Shown one piece after another: positions 8,768 to 19,000 of a stretch of DNA of 64,000 bases. The position numbers and the translations under genes are program-made. Source of the DNA: Bacillota bacterium (GTDB taxonomy: Bacteria > Bacillota > Clostridia > Christensenellales > Aristaeellaceae); NCBI GenBank assembly GCA_023425025.1, contig JAFADG010000035.1:137620-201619 (forward strand), read 5' to 3'. Under the pieces are notes generated by a model. That model saw only the letters and a list, made by a program, of their open reading frames with translations. It ran no database searches and was not told the origin of the DNA. How positions within the stretch are numbered: the stretch's first letter is position 1; each line of letters begins with the position of its first letter.

Positions 8768-9862
8768 ATGAAAAGGTTTGTATGCCTGCTCCTAGCCATG
8801 GCTTGTTTCGCAATGGTTTTCCAATCCGCAGTAGCCAGCGGCGTGAAAACGATCCTTCAGGATGAGCAAGACCGCAAAATTGCCGTCAAAGGTCTTGGCA
8901 AAGACGGAAACTTTGCCGTAAACCCTGAAGTAGCGGGGCAGAGCCCCACCACCGGCCTGGAATGGACCGGCAAATACTTGCCCATGCTTGTTCAGATCGA
9001 CAACGATAATGGCGGCCTTGAAGCGCGGGCCCCATGGAACGCTTCCCTTGCGGATATCATATATGAAACCCCTTTGCACAAAGCCGGCAATACAAGGCTG
9101 TCCTTTCTTTTCAGTGATACGATACCTGAAAGCGTTGGTCCGGTCCGGTCCGCGCGCTTAACGCACGTAGAGCTTCGGGAAGAATGGGATGCCGGTTTCC
9201 TTTTCTACGGCGGTCAGGAATATGAAGGCACAAACATCAATGATGCTTTCTCCAAAACAGGTGCCACCAAAAAGGGCATTCTCTTCAGTGGCATCGTAGG
9301 GACAGGCAAACCTTGGAAGATGTATTACACCCGCGTGCCCAAACTGGTGAGCCCGCACAATGTGGACGCCAATGTAAAAGCCATGCAGGATCTGATCCCC
9401 GCCGACTTCAAAGCGCCTTCCAGGCCTTATCTTTTTACAGATGATCTGCCGGAGTTGGGAGACTTTGCAACGGATATTTCCATTGCACTGCAGAATCCGG
9501 CGTATGCCTCCAGCTTTACCTATGACCCCAATGCAAATGTCTATTACCGCTTTGTAAATGGCGCCCCTTATGTGGACAAGACCACCGGCGAACAGCTTTC
9601 TTTTGCGAATCTCATCATTCAACGTACGAAAGTCACCTTCTATCAGGGTAGGCATGACAGTCCGATGACTGTAAATATCGGCTCCGGCAACGCGGACATC
9701 TTTGTCGGCGGGCGCTATATTCCCGGCTATTGGATGCGGACAGGCATGAATCAGCGTACGGTATTCTTTGATCAGGAAGGCAATGAACTGAAGCTGCAAA
9801 GAGGCAAGACCTTCATCAGCATGCTGGATTACAGCACGCCAGTCTCCTACATAGCCGAATAA
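8768..9862 (+). CDS. DUF3048 (YerB-like) secreted protein
   Basis: A 364-residue exported protein with a signal peptide (MKRFVCLLLAMACFAMVFQSAVA). The body matches the DUF3048/YerB family: MLVQIDNDNGGLEARAP, ADIIYETPLH, TRLSFLFSD and PESVGPVRSARLTHVEL are hallmark stretches. No lipobox cysteine follows the signal peptide, unlike YerB lipoproteins, so it is predicted secreted. AAGGAGG precedes the ATG. The function of the family is unknown. Monocistronic: own promoter upstream and a strong terminator downstream. Confidence 0.88.
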   Translation: MKRFVCLLLAMACFAMVFQSAVASGVKTILQDEQDRKIAVKGLGKDGNFAVNPEVAGQSPTTGLEWTGKYLPMLVQIDNDNGGLEARAPWNASLADIIYETPLHKAGNTRLSFLFSDTIPESVGPVRSARLTHVELREEWDAGFLFYGGQEYEGTNINDAFSKTGATKKGILFSGIVGTGKPWKMYYTRVPKLVSPHNVDANVKAMQDLIPADFKAPSRPYLFTDDLPELGDFATDISIALQNPAYASSFTYDPNANVYYRFVNGAPYVDKTTGEQLSFANLIIQRTKVTFYQGRHDSPMTVNIGSGNADIFVGGRYIPGYWMRTGMNQRTVFFDQEGNELKLQRGKTFISMLDYSTPVSYIAE

Positions 9863-9881
9863 ATGTCAACCTTCATTTGAA

Positions 9882-9907
9882 AAAAGGACCGCCGTGGCGG
9901 TCCTTTT
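9882..9907 (+). terminator. Rho-independent terminator
   Basis: 12-bp perfect stem AAAAGGACCGCC / GGCGGTCCTTTT with a 2-base centre, 20 bp past the DUF3048 stop; works on both strands, so it may also stop the converging minus-strand transcript. Confidence 0.85.
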
Positions 9908-10020
9908 CCATGTCATAATATGAATCGCAGTTTGGGCAGGCGGCATGAATCAGTACATTTTGCTTCTGCAATTTCGTCTGTTGCTGCTCTATACGGCAGC
10001 ATACCGGCACACGTTCCTCT

Positions 10021-11424
10021 TTACTCTGCAGACCCTTTCAAGCCATTCATCAGCGTCAGCAATATACCGTTATTATCCATCCAATCCACCACGCCGTTCC
10101 AGAACCCCGCCGGCAGCTCCACAAGGAAGGGTGCGGCGCTGCGGATGAGCGGACCCTTGGCGTCATGGAAAAACTCCTTGATCGTAATGTCATTCATGCA
10201 AAAGAAGTCAATGCCGATAATATTTTCGGCGGTTCGCGGCTCAAAGCTTTCCTGCGTATCCGCCCAGGTGATGTTCGCGTTCAGGTTCAGTATCCGCTTT
10301 CCCGTTTCAGGGTTCAGGAGCCCCAGCTGGCCGGTCAGTATCGTTTTTCCATTCTGCTGCTGCTGATTCCAGGTCAGGGCGGCCATGTATGTTTTCTCAA
10401 CGCCAAGGCCCTCGCCGCCCAGGGAAACGCTGATGCTGCTGCTTCCCTGTAGCTGCCTGCCATCGGGCAATCCGGCGGCGTTTATCCTGGCGAAGCCATA
10501 AAGCGTTCCGCTCTCAAAGAGGTTCCATTTCATATCAACGTTTAAGCCGGCATCTGTTTCTTCAAAAACGCCTTCCCCCGACAGCTGAAAACCTTCCCAC
10601 TCGGGGATATCCAGCTGCCAGGCTGTATTTCCGTTTTCATGCCGGAGGGTATATACGGTTTCTCCGCCCAGCGTCCAGGTTTCTTCCTGGCCTGAAACCT
10701 GTATGGTCAGCCCGCCGTTCTCCGTGAGCTCAGCCATCCAATCAGGCAGCGAATACAGAAAATCATTGAGCAGTTCGTCCAGCGTTACATACTGCAGCAG
10801 CCCTCTGCGCCAAAAATGGAATGCGGGATTCGCATCCTGATCCAGGGCTTTGGTCAGGGTCTCGGCCATGGCGATGGTTTCTTGCTGCGTATACGATCGG
10901 CTTTCTAATCCGCCGGTCAGCGCGCGCCATGTCTCCAACGCGGGCAGGATTCCGTGTTTGTAGGAATACAGATCGGTGAAGATGCCGAAATACTGCAAAG
11001 GCGTACCGAAATAGTCGTTCACCTTCAGCAGGTACGGCATGTAATTCGCCATGGTCAAGAGCACAGGCTTTTCGCCAAAAAGGCTGGTTTGAAGGCTTAG
11101 CCTTTCTTCCCAGCCGGAAAGATGAAAATCGACCGCGCTCAAGCCATTGAGCATCAGATCGCCGGTGATATCGGCCTGCCCGTTTTGAAGGGTCATGTGC
11201 CCCTTCAATTCAAGCGCTTCCAACGCCTTTGCCAGGCCTTTTTGAAACCTGTCCGGATGCTCGGAAACGGCATAAGGATCAAAAGAAGCATCCAGCGCAA
11301 AATCAACACCTGTGGCAAGCGCGGGTTCTGCCTTCGCGGCCCGCGTTCCGTTTGCCAGCATCGCCGCAAGCATAAGCCCGGCACATAACAGGATCATAGA
11401 CCGTTTCCATAAACCTTTGGTCAT
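10021..11424 (-). CDS. Secreted protein of unknown function, downstream of sortase
   Basis: A 467-residue protein with a clear signal peptide (MILLCAGLMLAAMLANGTRA, cut near AKAEP). I recognise no family. The body is rich in alternating polar/hydrophobic beta-type segments (GHMTLQNGQADITGDLML, TLGGETVYTLRHENG, ISVSLGGEGLG), like extracellular beta-sheet proteins. No LPxTG, lipobox or C-terminal TM is visible. It starts 44 bp after the sortase stop with AAGGGG upstream, so it is co-transcribed with the sortase and may help assemble or process the giant adhesin (inference). Confidence 0.8.
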   Translation of the reverse strand: MTKGLWKRSMILLCAGLMLAAMLANGTRAAKAEPALATGVDFALDASFDPYAVSEHPDRFQKGLAKALEALELKGHMTLQNGQADITGDLMLNGLSAVDFHLSGWEERLSLQTSLFGEKPVLLTMANYMPYLLKVNDYFGTPLQYFGIFTDLYSYKHGILPALETWRALTGGLESRSYTQQETIAMAETLTKALDQDANPAFHFWRRGLLQYVTLDELLNDFLYSLPDWMAELTENGGLTIQVSGQEETWTLGGETVYTLRHENGNTAWQLDIPEWEGFQLSGEGVFEETDAGLNVDMKWNLFESGTLYGFARINAAGLPDGRQLQGSSSISVSLGGEGLGVEKTYMAALTWNQQQQNGKTILTGQLGLLNPETGKRILNLNANITWADTQESFEPRTAENIIGIDFFCMNDITIKEFFHDAKGPLIRSAAPFLVELPAGFWNGVVDWMDNNGILLTLMNGLKGSAE

Positions 11425-11468
11425 TCTTTAACCCCTTATTTTGGCAGGCGCATGGGACATTCAAATGC

Positions 11469-12782
11469 TCACTGTCCATTGGATGCACCTACGAGTTTTG
11501 CGCGCACGACGATACGCTGGGCATTGCTGATCCCGTCAAAGGCCTGGCAGGACAACAGCGTCAACGCCGGATAACTGGTATCGCCTGTTACAGACCAGTC
11601 ATTGTTGTTGATGATGAATACCCGGTCAACCTCGTATTTGAATGAACCCAGGTGGGATGTATGCAGATATATAACGTCCCCGGCCGAGAGTTTGTTCAAA
11701 TTCCTGAAATAATCCCTCGTGCCTGTGCGGTGCGCGCTAATGCACAGATTCGCGACGGTGTCGGGCTCAGGCGCGCGCGGGAACATGGCCGCGCCAATCC
11801 GCATGTTTTGATACATTTTGTTGAAGGTGCCTGAACGATACGCGGCCACCTTGACGCCAATATCGGGGATCTCCAGCAGATACGTTCGTTTTGCGCCGTT
11901 TGGATCAATATCAATATCCGCATACTCATTTTCATCCTCAGCCGTCTGCGGGTCCAGACCCGCCAAGGCTGCCAGCTCCCGCTGCTGTGCAATGGCCGCT
12001 TTAAAATCATCCTGGGGCATATGCAGCGCAAGCATTGCCATATAAGAAGACAGCATATTCATCTGCGCAAGCAGCTGGCTTTCCGCTCCGCTGCCGGCGG
12101 CGCCCCCCGCAACATTGGCGCTGAGTACCTCGACCTGCTGCAACAATTCTTCCAAGTCTGTCAATGAAGCATACATCAGCTCCCTGGCGGCCGTTATGGT
12201 TTTATCACCGCGGGTGATGCCATCCACCACCTTCTGGCCGGACAGAGCAGACAACTGTTCCACATCCGTGATGGGCTGAATCATCGTCAGCAGGAAAAAG
12301 GAATTTTCCACCTGTTTGCGCGCCTTGGCAAGCGCCGCGATGATTTGCTCAACATTCATGGGCGCATTGGCGCCCTCGCGCAGCGCCTGCGCCCCAGCGT
12401 TCAGCGCCGCCTGTATGGAGGCAGGTTCCGCCGGTTCCGCTTTCGCCGAGGCGATGCCAAACAGCAGGCTGGAAGGATCGCCTACAATACCCAGCTCCTC
12501 CAGAAAACTTGGCGGATTGGCCGCTTCCTGCATTTCCTGCGGGGAGAATGTTGGCGTTATGCCCTTTTTCATGGCGGCATAATCCACCGGCTGATAATCA
12601 TCCTCGTCCGGGATCACCATCTGGGCCTGCGCCTCGGCGGCCTTCTGCGCGGCAATGCGGTAATCGATCTGCTGCCAGACCAAGGGTATGGCAAACGCAA
12701 GCACACCCGCAGAAATAAGCACGAACGCCAGTACAGTGATCCAGTTTTTCTTTGCATGACGCCTGTCTGTAGTTTTCTTCAT
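11469..12782 (-). CDS. Sortase with long membrane-distal linker
   Basis: 437 residues: cytoplasmic basic tail, one TM (about 15-36), a roughly 255-residue linker, then a C-terminal sortase domain. The catalytic set is visible: H351 in CISAHRTG, C412 in TLLSCQAF and R423 or R427 in AQRIVVRAK. Typical sortases are 200-280 residues, so the alanine- and glutamine-rich helical linker (about 41-295) is unusual. The ATG at 12782 has GGGAGG 10 nt upstream and gives a normal N-terminus. It lies immediately after the LPVTG adhesin gene on the same strand, which is very probably its substrate: it would cleave after Thr and attach the adhesin to peptidoglycan. Confidence 0.9.
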   Translation of the reverse strand: MKKTTDRRHAKKNWITVLAFVLISAGVLAFAIPLVWQQIDYRIAAQKAAEAQAQMVIPDEDDYQPVDYAAMKKGITPTFSPQEMQEAANPPSFLEELGIVGDPSSLLFGIASAKAEPAEPASIQAALNAGAQALREGANAPMNVEQIIAALAKARKQVENSFFLLTMIQPITDVEQLSALSGQKVVDGITRGDKTITAARELMYASLTDLEELLQQVEVLSANVAGGAAGSGAESQLLAQMNMLSSYMAMLALHMPQDDFKAAIAQQRELAALAGLDPQTAEDENEYADIDIDPNGAKRTYLLEIPDIGVKVAAYRSGTFNKMYQNMRIGAAMFPRAPEPDTVANLCISAHRTGTRDYFRNLNKLSAGDVIYLHTSHLGSFKYEVDRVFIINNNDWSVTGDTSYPALTLLSCQAFDGISNAQRIVVRAKLVGASNGQ

Positions 12783-12917
12783 GATCGTGATGCCTCCCAT
12801 CACACAAGCACAAAATTCTAGGCATACACAAGGTTATTATAGCACAGCTGCCTGCAATTGTAAGTGCCAATCCTTCCTTGCTGCCACTTGTTACAAGAAT
12901 GTAACGAAGAAGGGAAA

Positions 12918-12945
12918 GGGGCAGTCCTCTCAAGAGGGCTGCCCC
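12918..12945 (-). terminator. Terminator between adhesin and sortase genes
   Basis: GGGGCAG-T-CCTCT pairs with AGAGG-G-CTGCCCC around a 2-nt loop, followed on the minus strand by a pyrimidine-rich tract. Probably partial, letting some transcription reach the sortase. Confidence 0.65.
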
Positions 12946-13004
12946 GGTACAGTGTTGCTTGAGGGGTTCTTTCAGCAAAGCTTTTTGCAGTTTTGGCTGA
13001 GCGA

Positions 13005-16000
13005 TTACTTCAAGCGAAGCTGCTTCCTGCGGTTCATGATCAGGAGCATCACACCGGCCAGCGTCAGCAGACCGCCGAAGGGAACCAGAATCATGACCCA
13101 TTCACCGGTAACCGGCAATACGCCGTTGATGGCCCATACGATTACCGTCGCCGTGTTGGTGTTCTTGCGGACTGCCGTCGCGGGATCGATCGGATCGGCA
13201 ATATTGGTGGATACCGCGTAGATACCGGTGTTGGGCACCGGGATTTCCACGCTGTCGTCGCCTTCCAGCTCGATGTACTTGCCTTCAACGATGACGGCGT
13301 ACTGCATTTCGCTGGGGATTACGTTGCCCTGGCTGTCCACCGTGGCCGGCGCCAGCACCAGCGATACGTTGATCGACTGTATGCCTGTATCGGGATCCTG
13401 GTAAGCATCCTGGGCGATCACCCTGGGGAAGACTGCGGGATCTGTGTTGATGGCGTTCACCCAGTTGTAGAAGTTGATATTGGTGTTGAACTCATCCACC
13501 AGGTTCACGCGCATGGGGGCGGTATTCGTATTCGTGAGGGTGAATACGTACACCCAGCGCCTGTCCTGCGTAGGATCGCCAACATACATATCTACCACGC
13601 TGGCTGCCTTATGTGCCGTGACCGCTGCCGATACATCCGTCTCCACCTCGTTGGAGGGGATGGGATCATAGGGCGTTTCGTCATCCTTCTTGGGCGTTAC
13701 GGTTGCGCTGTTTTCAATGGTGATGACATCCTGGTCCACCTTGATGGCATCCACGCTGACCACGAAGGTGAGTGTGACTTCAGCGGGCGCCGTGACTTCC
13801 AGGGTTTCCGGGTTAAAGGTGGCGGCAGGCATTGTGAAGTTCCAGGTCAGGAGCTTCGCGTTCAAGGCATCCTGGGCTTCGCCAAAGCCTGTGGTAGTGA
13901 AGGACTGGAACGTGATGCCGTCAGCCAGCAAGTCGCTTACCGTTACATCGAAGGCTCTGAGCGATCTGCTCTGCACCCTTAAGGTATAGGTCAGCGTCTC
14001 GCCCGGGTGGGATTCCGTCTTGCTGGTTTCCTTGGTGATGGACATCACCGGACCAAAGACTTCGACCTGCACCTCGTTGCTGTCCAGCGGATAGGTAGCC
14101 GGTTCTTCCTGGCCCTCGCCCGGGAATTCCTCGGCGTAGGGATCGGTATACTCGCCTGTGGCGTTGTTCCTCAGCAGGCGGTAGCCTTGCTCCAGCGCTG
14201 TCAGTTCATCCGCGGTCACTGTGAAGGTAAAGGATGTGGTACCAGGCACCAGCACGCCTTCCACCAGGGTGGCAGCGGGAACGGTGCCGTTCCAGGTGAT
14301 GATCCTTGTTGCGGTGTTGTAGGCGGCGCTTCCGGTACCCTGATCCGTGAAGGCCACAAATGTCTGCCCGGCAGCCAGGCTGTCATACACATTGCTGACG
14401 TATACAGGCCGCAGCATGCTGTTGGTCAGGGTGACGGTGTAGGCAAACTGTTCGCCGCCGAGCACCTGGGTCTTGTCCACAGCCTTGGAAAGCTGCACAA
14501 CCGGCGTCTTCAGCGTGTTGACAATGGTGTTGCCTTCCACCACGTAAGAGCGGTAAGCCTCGGGCAGTTCGCTTGCTTCCTCGATCGTGTAGGTGATCGG
14601 GCCGTTCTGCAGGTCGTATGCGTACAAGCCTTCCCAGGTGTGGGTCCAGGCCGGTTCAGAGGTGCCATCCAGCGTTACGGGGTCGCCATAAGGCGAGCCG
14701 TTGGCCAGCAGCTGTACCGTGATGCTTTGCGGCCTTGTTTCGCTGGCCGCGTCATCCCATACCTTGGTAGCGGTAAAGCTGGTCAGAAGCCTGTTGGTGA
14801 CAGTGACTACCTGATCCGGTGTTTGGGCCGTAAGTTCCGCCGCTGCGTCCGGGCCAAAGGCCGCTTCGTAAGCGGTTGTCGTTTCAACACCATTGACAGT
14901 CACAATTTCCGTAATGGTGTAGGTGGTATTGGCTCGTACGCCGGGTACATCGATTTCAGCGGATTCCAGGATACCGGGGACCGTTTCCGTGATATCGGCG
15001 AGGGTGAAGATGATCTCCCGGCTGGTGAGGCCTTCGTCAAACTGGCCTTCGATCACTACGGTGAACGTATCGTTTTCACCCATGGTGCCGATCAAGGCCT
15101 TCTTGATCTTCAGGGAGACAGGATCAACTTCCAGCGTGCCGTCAATGTAGGATATATCGTAGTTGGCTGTGACATCCGCTTCCTCGTCACCTGTGCCGGT
15201 TACGATGACCGCATTGTTGGCCACGTTGCCGCTTAAGCCAACCAAAGTCTGGCTGCCGGTTACGGTTACGCTCTTGATGGTCTGGCCAGCCGCCAGGGTT
15301 CCGGAGGTCAGCGTATAGCCGCTGTCGGTCAAGGCTGTGCCGTCATAGTACTTCTGGGCGCTGCCGGCTGTGATGGTGATCTCACGCGCCGTTACGGTTA
15401 AGGTGCCATCCACATAGGTGATGGTGTAGCTGGCCGTCACATCCGTGCCGCCGGCGTTGCGGATCACGGCGTTGCTGGCTACGTTGCCGCTGAAGCCCAC
15501 GTTCGTCTGCGTGCCGGTAACCGTGATCGTATCCACATAGTCGCCGGCTGCCAGCCCGGCAGGGGTATAGCCGCTGTCCGTCAGAGCCGTGCCGTCGTAG
15601 ATCTTGGTGTTGCTGTCGGCTGTGATGGTCAGGGCCTTGGGCGTGACCGTCAGTGTGCCGTTGGCGTACAGGATCGTGTAGTTGTCCGTTACGTCAGCCT
15701 CGTCTGCTGCCAGGATGGCGCCGCCGCTGGGTACGTTCGCGCTGCTGCCCACCAAGGTTTGACTGCCTGTTACGGTGATGTTGCTCAGCGTATGCCCGGC
15801 TGCCAGCCCATAGGTCGGCGTAGCCGTGTTTTCGGGCAGGATGGTGTAGCCGCTGTCGGTCAGGGCCGTGCCGTCATACACCTTGCTGTTGCTGTCCGCC
15901 AGCACCGTGATGATCCTGGGCGTTACCGCCAAGGTGCCGTCCACGTAGGTGATCTGATAGTTTGCTGTTACGTTGACTTCTTCGTCGCCTGTGCCGGATA

Positions 16001-19000
16001 CGATCACCGCGCCGCTGGCCACGTTGCTGTTTGAGCCAACCGGCGTCTGGCTGCCGGCTACATTTACGCTTTTGATGGTCTGGCCAGCCGCCAAGGTGCC
16101 GCCGGTCAGGCTGTAGCCGTCGTCTTCCAGGGCTGTGGCGTCGTAAACCTTCGTATTGCTGGCGGCTGTAATGGTGATCTCACGCACCGTTACCGCCAAA
16201 GTGCCGTCCACGTAGGTGATGGTATAGCTGGCTGTCACATCCGTACCGCCGGCGTTGCGGATCACGGCGTTGCTGACCACGTTGCCGCTGAAGCCCACGT
16301 TCGTCTGACTGCCTGCGACTGTGATCGTATCCACATCGTCGCCAGCCGCCAGCCCGGCGGGGGTATAGCCGCTGTCGGTCAGGGCTGTGCCGTCATAGAT
16401 CTTGGTGTTGCTGTCGGCTGTAATGGTCAGGGCCTTGGGTGTGACCGTCAGTGTGCCGTTGGCGTACAGGATCGTATAGTTGGCCGTTACGTTGGTCTCG
16501 TCCGCGGCCAGAATGATCCCGCCGCTGGGTACGTTCGCGCTGCTGCCCGCCAAAGTTTGACTGCCTGTTACGGTGATGCTGCCCAGCGTATGCCCGGCTG
16601 CCAGCCCGTAGGTCGGCGTCGCCGTGTTTTCGGGCAGGATGGCGTAGCCGCTGTCGGTCAGGGCCGTGCCGTCATACACCTTGCTGTTGCTGTCCGCCAG
16701 CACGGTGATGATTCTTGGCGTTACCGCCAAGGTGCCGTCCACGTAGGTGATGGTGTAGCTGGCCGTCACATCCGTGCCGCCGGCGTTACGGATCACGGCG
16801 TTGCTTGCCACGTTGCCGCTCAAGCCCACGTTCGTCTGACTGCCTGCGACTGTGATGGCATCCACATCGTCGCCAGCCACCAGCCCGGCGGGGGTATAGC
16901 CGCTGTCGGCCAGGGCTGTGCCGTCGTAGATCTTGGTGTTGCTGTCGGCTGTGATGGTCAGGGCCTTGGGTGTGACCGTCAGTGTGCCCTTCTCATAGGT
17001 AATGGTGTAGTTGGAGGTTACGTTCGTCAGACCGTTCATGATCACGGCGTTGCTGGCCGTGTTATCGCTGGAGCCGGCATTGGTCTGGCTGCCTGCGACC
17101 GTTACGCTGGCAATGGTATCTCCACTGGCCAAGGTCCCGCTGACCAGAGCGTACCCGCTGTCCGTCAAGGCTGTTCCGTCGTATACCTTGCTGTTGCTGT
17201 TCGCTCTGATAACCAGCGCCTTGGGCGTGACTGTCAGCAGACCCTTGACGTATGTAACTTCATAGTTGTCCGTGACATCCACTTCATTCAAGCCTTCGCC
17301 TGTCACGATTACTGCTACGCTGGCTACGTTATCGCTTTGACCGATCGGCGTCTGGCTGCCCGTTACGGTCACGCTCTTGATCCGATGATCAGGCGCAAGC
17401 GTGCCGTTTGTAATCGCATAGTCGCTGTCCGTCAGCGCTGTTCCGTCATATACCTTGCTGTTGCTGTCCGCCGTGATCTCAATAGGCCTCTTCGTGACCG
17501 TCAGCGTACCTTTCTCATAGGTGACGGCGTAGCTGGAGGTTATGTTTGTAGCCCCTCTCATGATCACAGCATTGCTGGCCACGTTGTCGCTGGAACCAAC
17601 ATTGGTCTGGCTGCCTGCGACCGTTACGCTGGCAATGCTGTCGCCGCTGGCCAAGGTCCCGCTGGTCAGCGTATATCCGTTGTCCGTCAACGCTGTTCCG
17701 TCGTATACCTTGCTGTCGTTGTCAGCTTTGATCGTCAGCTCCCTGGGCGTGACCGTCAGCGTGCCCTTCACATAGGTAATGGTGTAGCTGGAGGTCACAT
17801 CGGTGGCCCCGCGCCTGATGACAGCCGCGCTGGCTACGTTGTCGCTGGAGCCGGCATAGGTCTGGCTGCCTGCGACCGTTACGCTGTAGATGCTGTCGCC
17901 GCTGGCCAAGGTCCCGCTGGTCAGCGTATATCCGTTGTCCGTCAAGGCTGTTCCGTCGTATACCTTGCTGTCGCTGTCAGCTTTGATCGTCAGCGCCCTG
18001 GGCGTGACTGTCAGCGTGCCCTTCACATAGGTGATGGTGTAGCTGGAGGTCACATTGGTGGCCCCGCGCCTGATGACAGCCGCGCTGGCTACGTTGTCGC
18101 TGGAGCCGGCATAGGTCTGGCTGCCTGCGACCGCAACACTGTTAATGTTGTCGCCGCTGGCCAAAGTCCCGCTGGTCAGCGTATATCCGTTGTCCGTCAA
18201 GGCTGTTCCGTCGTATACTTTGCTGTCGCTGTCAGCTTTGATCGTCAGCGCCCTGGGCGTGACCGTCAGCGTGCCCTTCACATAAGTGATGGCATAGTGC
18301 GACGTAACGTCCGTTGACCCGTTCATGATCACGGCTGCGCTGGCTACATTGTCGCTGGAGCCGGCATAGGTCTGGCTGCCTGCAACATTCACGCTGGTAA
18401 TCTGATGGCCTGAGGCCAGGGTTCCCGTATAGGTATACCCGTTATCCGTCAGCGCCGATCCGTCGTACACCTTGCTGTTGCTGTCCGCAATGATTGTCAG
18501 CGGTATCAGCTGCGCGTTGGTATAGGTGACCGTCGTGTTTTTGCCCGGCATCGCAAACTGGACAGATGCGCCGTTTCTGGTATGGGAAAGCGCGCCGTTC
18601 GCTGTCGCAACGGCGATATCCACCAGCCGGTAACCGGACTGCACCGTTTCAGCAATGGATACAGTTGCGCCGCTGGGCACCTGATAGGTTGCCGTCTGGC
18701 CGCCCTTGAGGGACGGCGCCGGTGTTTGCAGGGTGCCGTTAATGGATACAATGAAGGGGAAGGCTGCCGTGCCTACGCTTTCCACCTTGGCCAAGGTCAG
18801 GGTATATGTGTTCCTTTTGTTGGTAAAGGCATACGTCTTTGTTTCGATGAAGCTTCCGCCGGAGCGGTCGCCGATGTTACCGGTGGAGGGCGTCACCAAA
18901 GCGCTGCCCACCTGCTCAAAGATACCTGCGCCGGTTTCTGTTACCGTATATTCTCCCTTGCCAAGGCCGGTGATCTCCGTCCGGTTGGCGGCGGGGTTGG

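Noticed and set aside
16557..18317. Long plus-strand reading frame (586 codons) opposite the adhesin repeats
   Set aside because: It is the antisense of the Ig-like repeat array; repeated GC-rich codons suppress stops. No SD, and the minus-strand protein has clear domains.
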